Assembly: GCA_905215325.1 (NCBI GenBank)
Contig: CAJMPP010000002.1
Coordinates: 1 to 64,000, forward strand
Reading direction: 5' to 3'
Source of the DNA: an uncultured bacterium
Lineage (GTDB): Bacteria > Actinomycetota > Coriobacteriia > Coriobacteriales > Eggerthellaceae
Length of the DNA stretch: 64,000 nucleotides
Below, piece by piece: positions 63,484 through 64,000 of this stretch. Every line of letters starts with the position of its first letter. Position 1 is the stretch's first letter. A program made the translations under genes and the position numbers. Below the pieces are notes generated by a model, which had not been told where the DNA came from, did no database searches, and saw only the letters and a list, made by a program, of their open reading frames with translations.

Positions 63484-64000
63484 TTACGCCAGCGCGACTT
63501 CTCGGGTTGCGATGCGGGCGGTCAGCGCGGGAGCGTGGGACACCAGGAGCATGCCGGCGTTTTCGCGGGCGACGTAGTCGAGCAGCACGTGCCAGATGTG
63601 CGCTTGGGTGACCGCGTCGAGCATGGTGGACACCTCGTCGCAGATCAGGTAGCGCGGGCGCGTGGCCAGCGCGCGGGCGATGCAGAAGCGCTGCAGCTCG
63701 CCGCCGGACAGCTCGTGGGGGTAGCGCTGCAGCCATTCGTCGCGGATACCCAGGTCGTCGAGCAGCTGCTGCGGCACCTCGCCCGCCTCCGCCAGCGTTT
63801 TGCGCATGCGCAGACGCGGGTCGACCGCCTGCTCGGGATGCTGCTGGATCAGCTGCACCGGGCACACGCCGCGACGCGGAAGCGGTTGCCCATCCACCAG
63901 CACCTGACCGGTTTGCGGGCGCTCAAACCCGGCCAGCACGCGGCACAGCGTGGTTTTGCCGAATCCCGAGGGCGCCTGCAGCGCCACACGCTCGCCAAGT
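63484..64000 (-). CDS. ABC transporter ATP-binding protein, peptide/nickel type (partial)
   Basis: The C-terminal 170 residues of an ATPase; its start lies beyond the window. It has Walker [21 protein letters not shown], a Q-loop [20 protein letters not shown], the ABC signature [20 protein letters not shown], Walker [21 protein letters not shown] and the H-loop [14 protein letters not shown]. The QHP-AVDPRLR spacing is that of OppF/DppF/NikE-like ATPases for peptides or metals. It is short for the family at the C-terminus, as it lacks the OppF extension. Its partner genes are presumably to the right. Confidence 0.88.
   Translation of the reverse strand, partial: LGERVALQAPSGFGKTTLCRVLAGFERPQTGQVLVDGQPLPRRGVCPVQLIQQHPEQAVDPRLRMRKTLAEAGEVPQQLLDDLGIRDEWLQRYPHELSGGELQRFCIARALATRPRYLICDEVSTMLDAVTQAHIWHVLLDYVARENAGMLLVSHAPALTARIATREVALA

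Overview
The window looks like a chromosome segment of a gut actinobacterium of the class Coriobacteriia, probably Eggerthellaceae. This is an inference from high G+C core genes, a membrane-bound LuxR regulator beside a Tat-exported flavin reductase and a multiheme cytochrome, a specialised NusG (LoaP type) heading a polysaccharide operon, and the repertoire of insertion sequences. No rRNA, tRNA or CRISPR array was seen.

Region 1 (about 1-24,600) is an accessory island with more A+T and many broken mobile elements. It holds three IS3-type copies or remnants, one intact IS21 (istA/istB) and three IS256-type copies. Between them sit regulators (XRE, MerR) and a cluster of probable anti-phage genes: a helical AbiJ-like protein, a broken DUF3800 gene, a SLATT - reverse transcriptase - HAD phosphatase operon preceded by a candidate structured RNA, an AbiTii-domain membrane protein, and a large STAND ATPase with a nuclease-like N-terminus that overlaps a helical-repeat partner gene. 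The SLATT-RT-HAD operon with its about 125-nt leader RNA is the best candidate for a little-described system: a consensus TATAAT box places the predicted start exactly at a 10-bp arm that can pair with the RNA's 3' end.

Region 2 (24,643-44,607) is one long leftward polysaccharide locus. It starts with a LoaP-like antiterminator, then a monotopic phosphoglycosyl transferase, a WecG/TagA transferase, WecC and WecB (UDP-ManNAcA supply), ATP-grasp and glycosyltransferase genes, a Wzy-like polymerase, a Wzx-like flippase, a sugar aminotransferase, two further ATP-grasp ligases, an ornithine-cyclodeaminase-like enzyme, a poly-G-interrupted ATP-grasp gene and RmlA/RmlB. Together these suggest a surface glycan with ManNAcA and an aminoacyl-modified 4-amino- or keto-deoxysugar. 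The poly-G tract could switch one step on and off.

Region 3 (45,279-64,000) is mostly core: a periplasm-sensing hybrid histidine kinase, SbcC/SbcD, a small toxin-antitoxin-like pair, a type IIA topoisomerase pair, the membrane LuxR regulator with its flavocytochrome/cytochrome c module, and the start of an oligopeptide-type ABC ATPase cut by the window end. The spacers carry a dispersed 31-bp palindromic repeat and tandem perfect hairpins.
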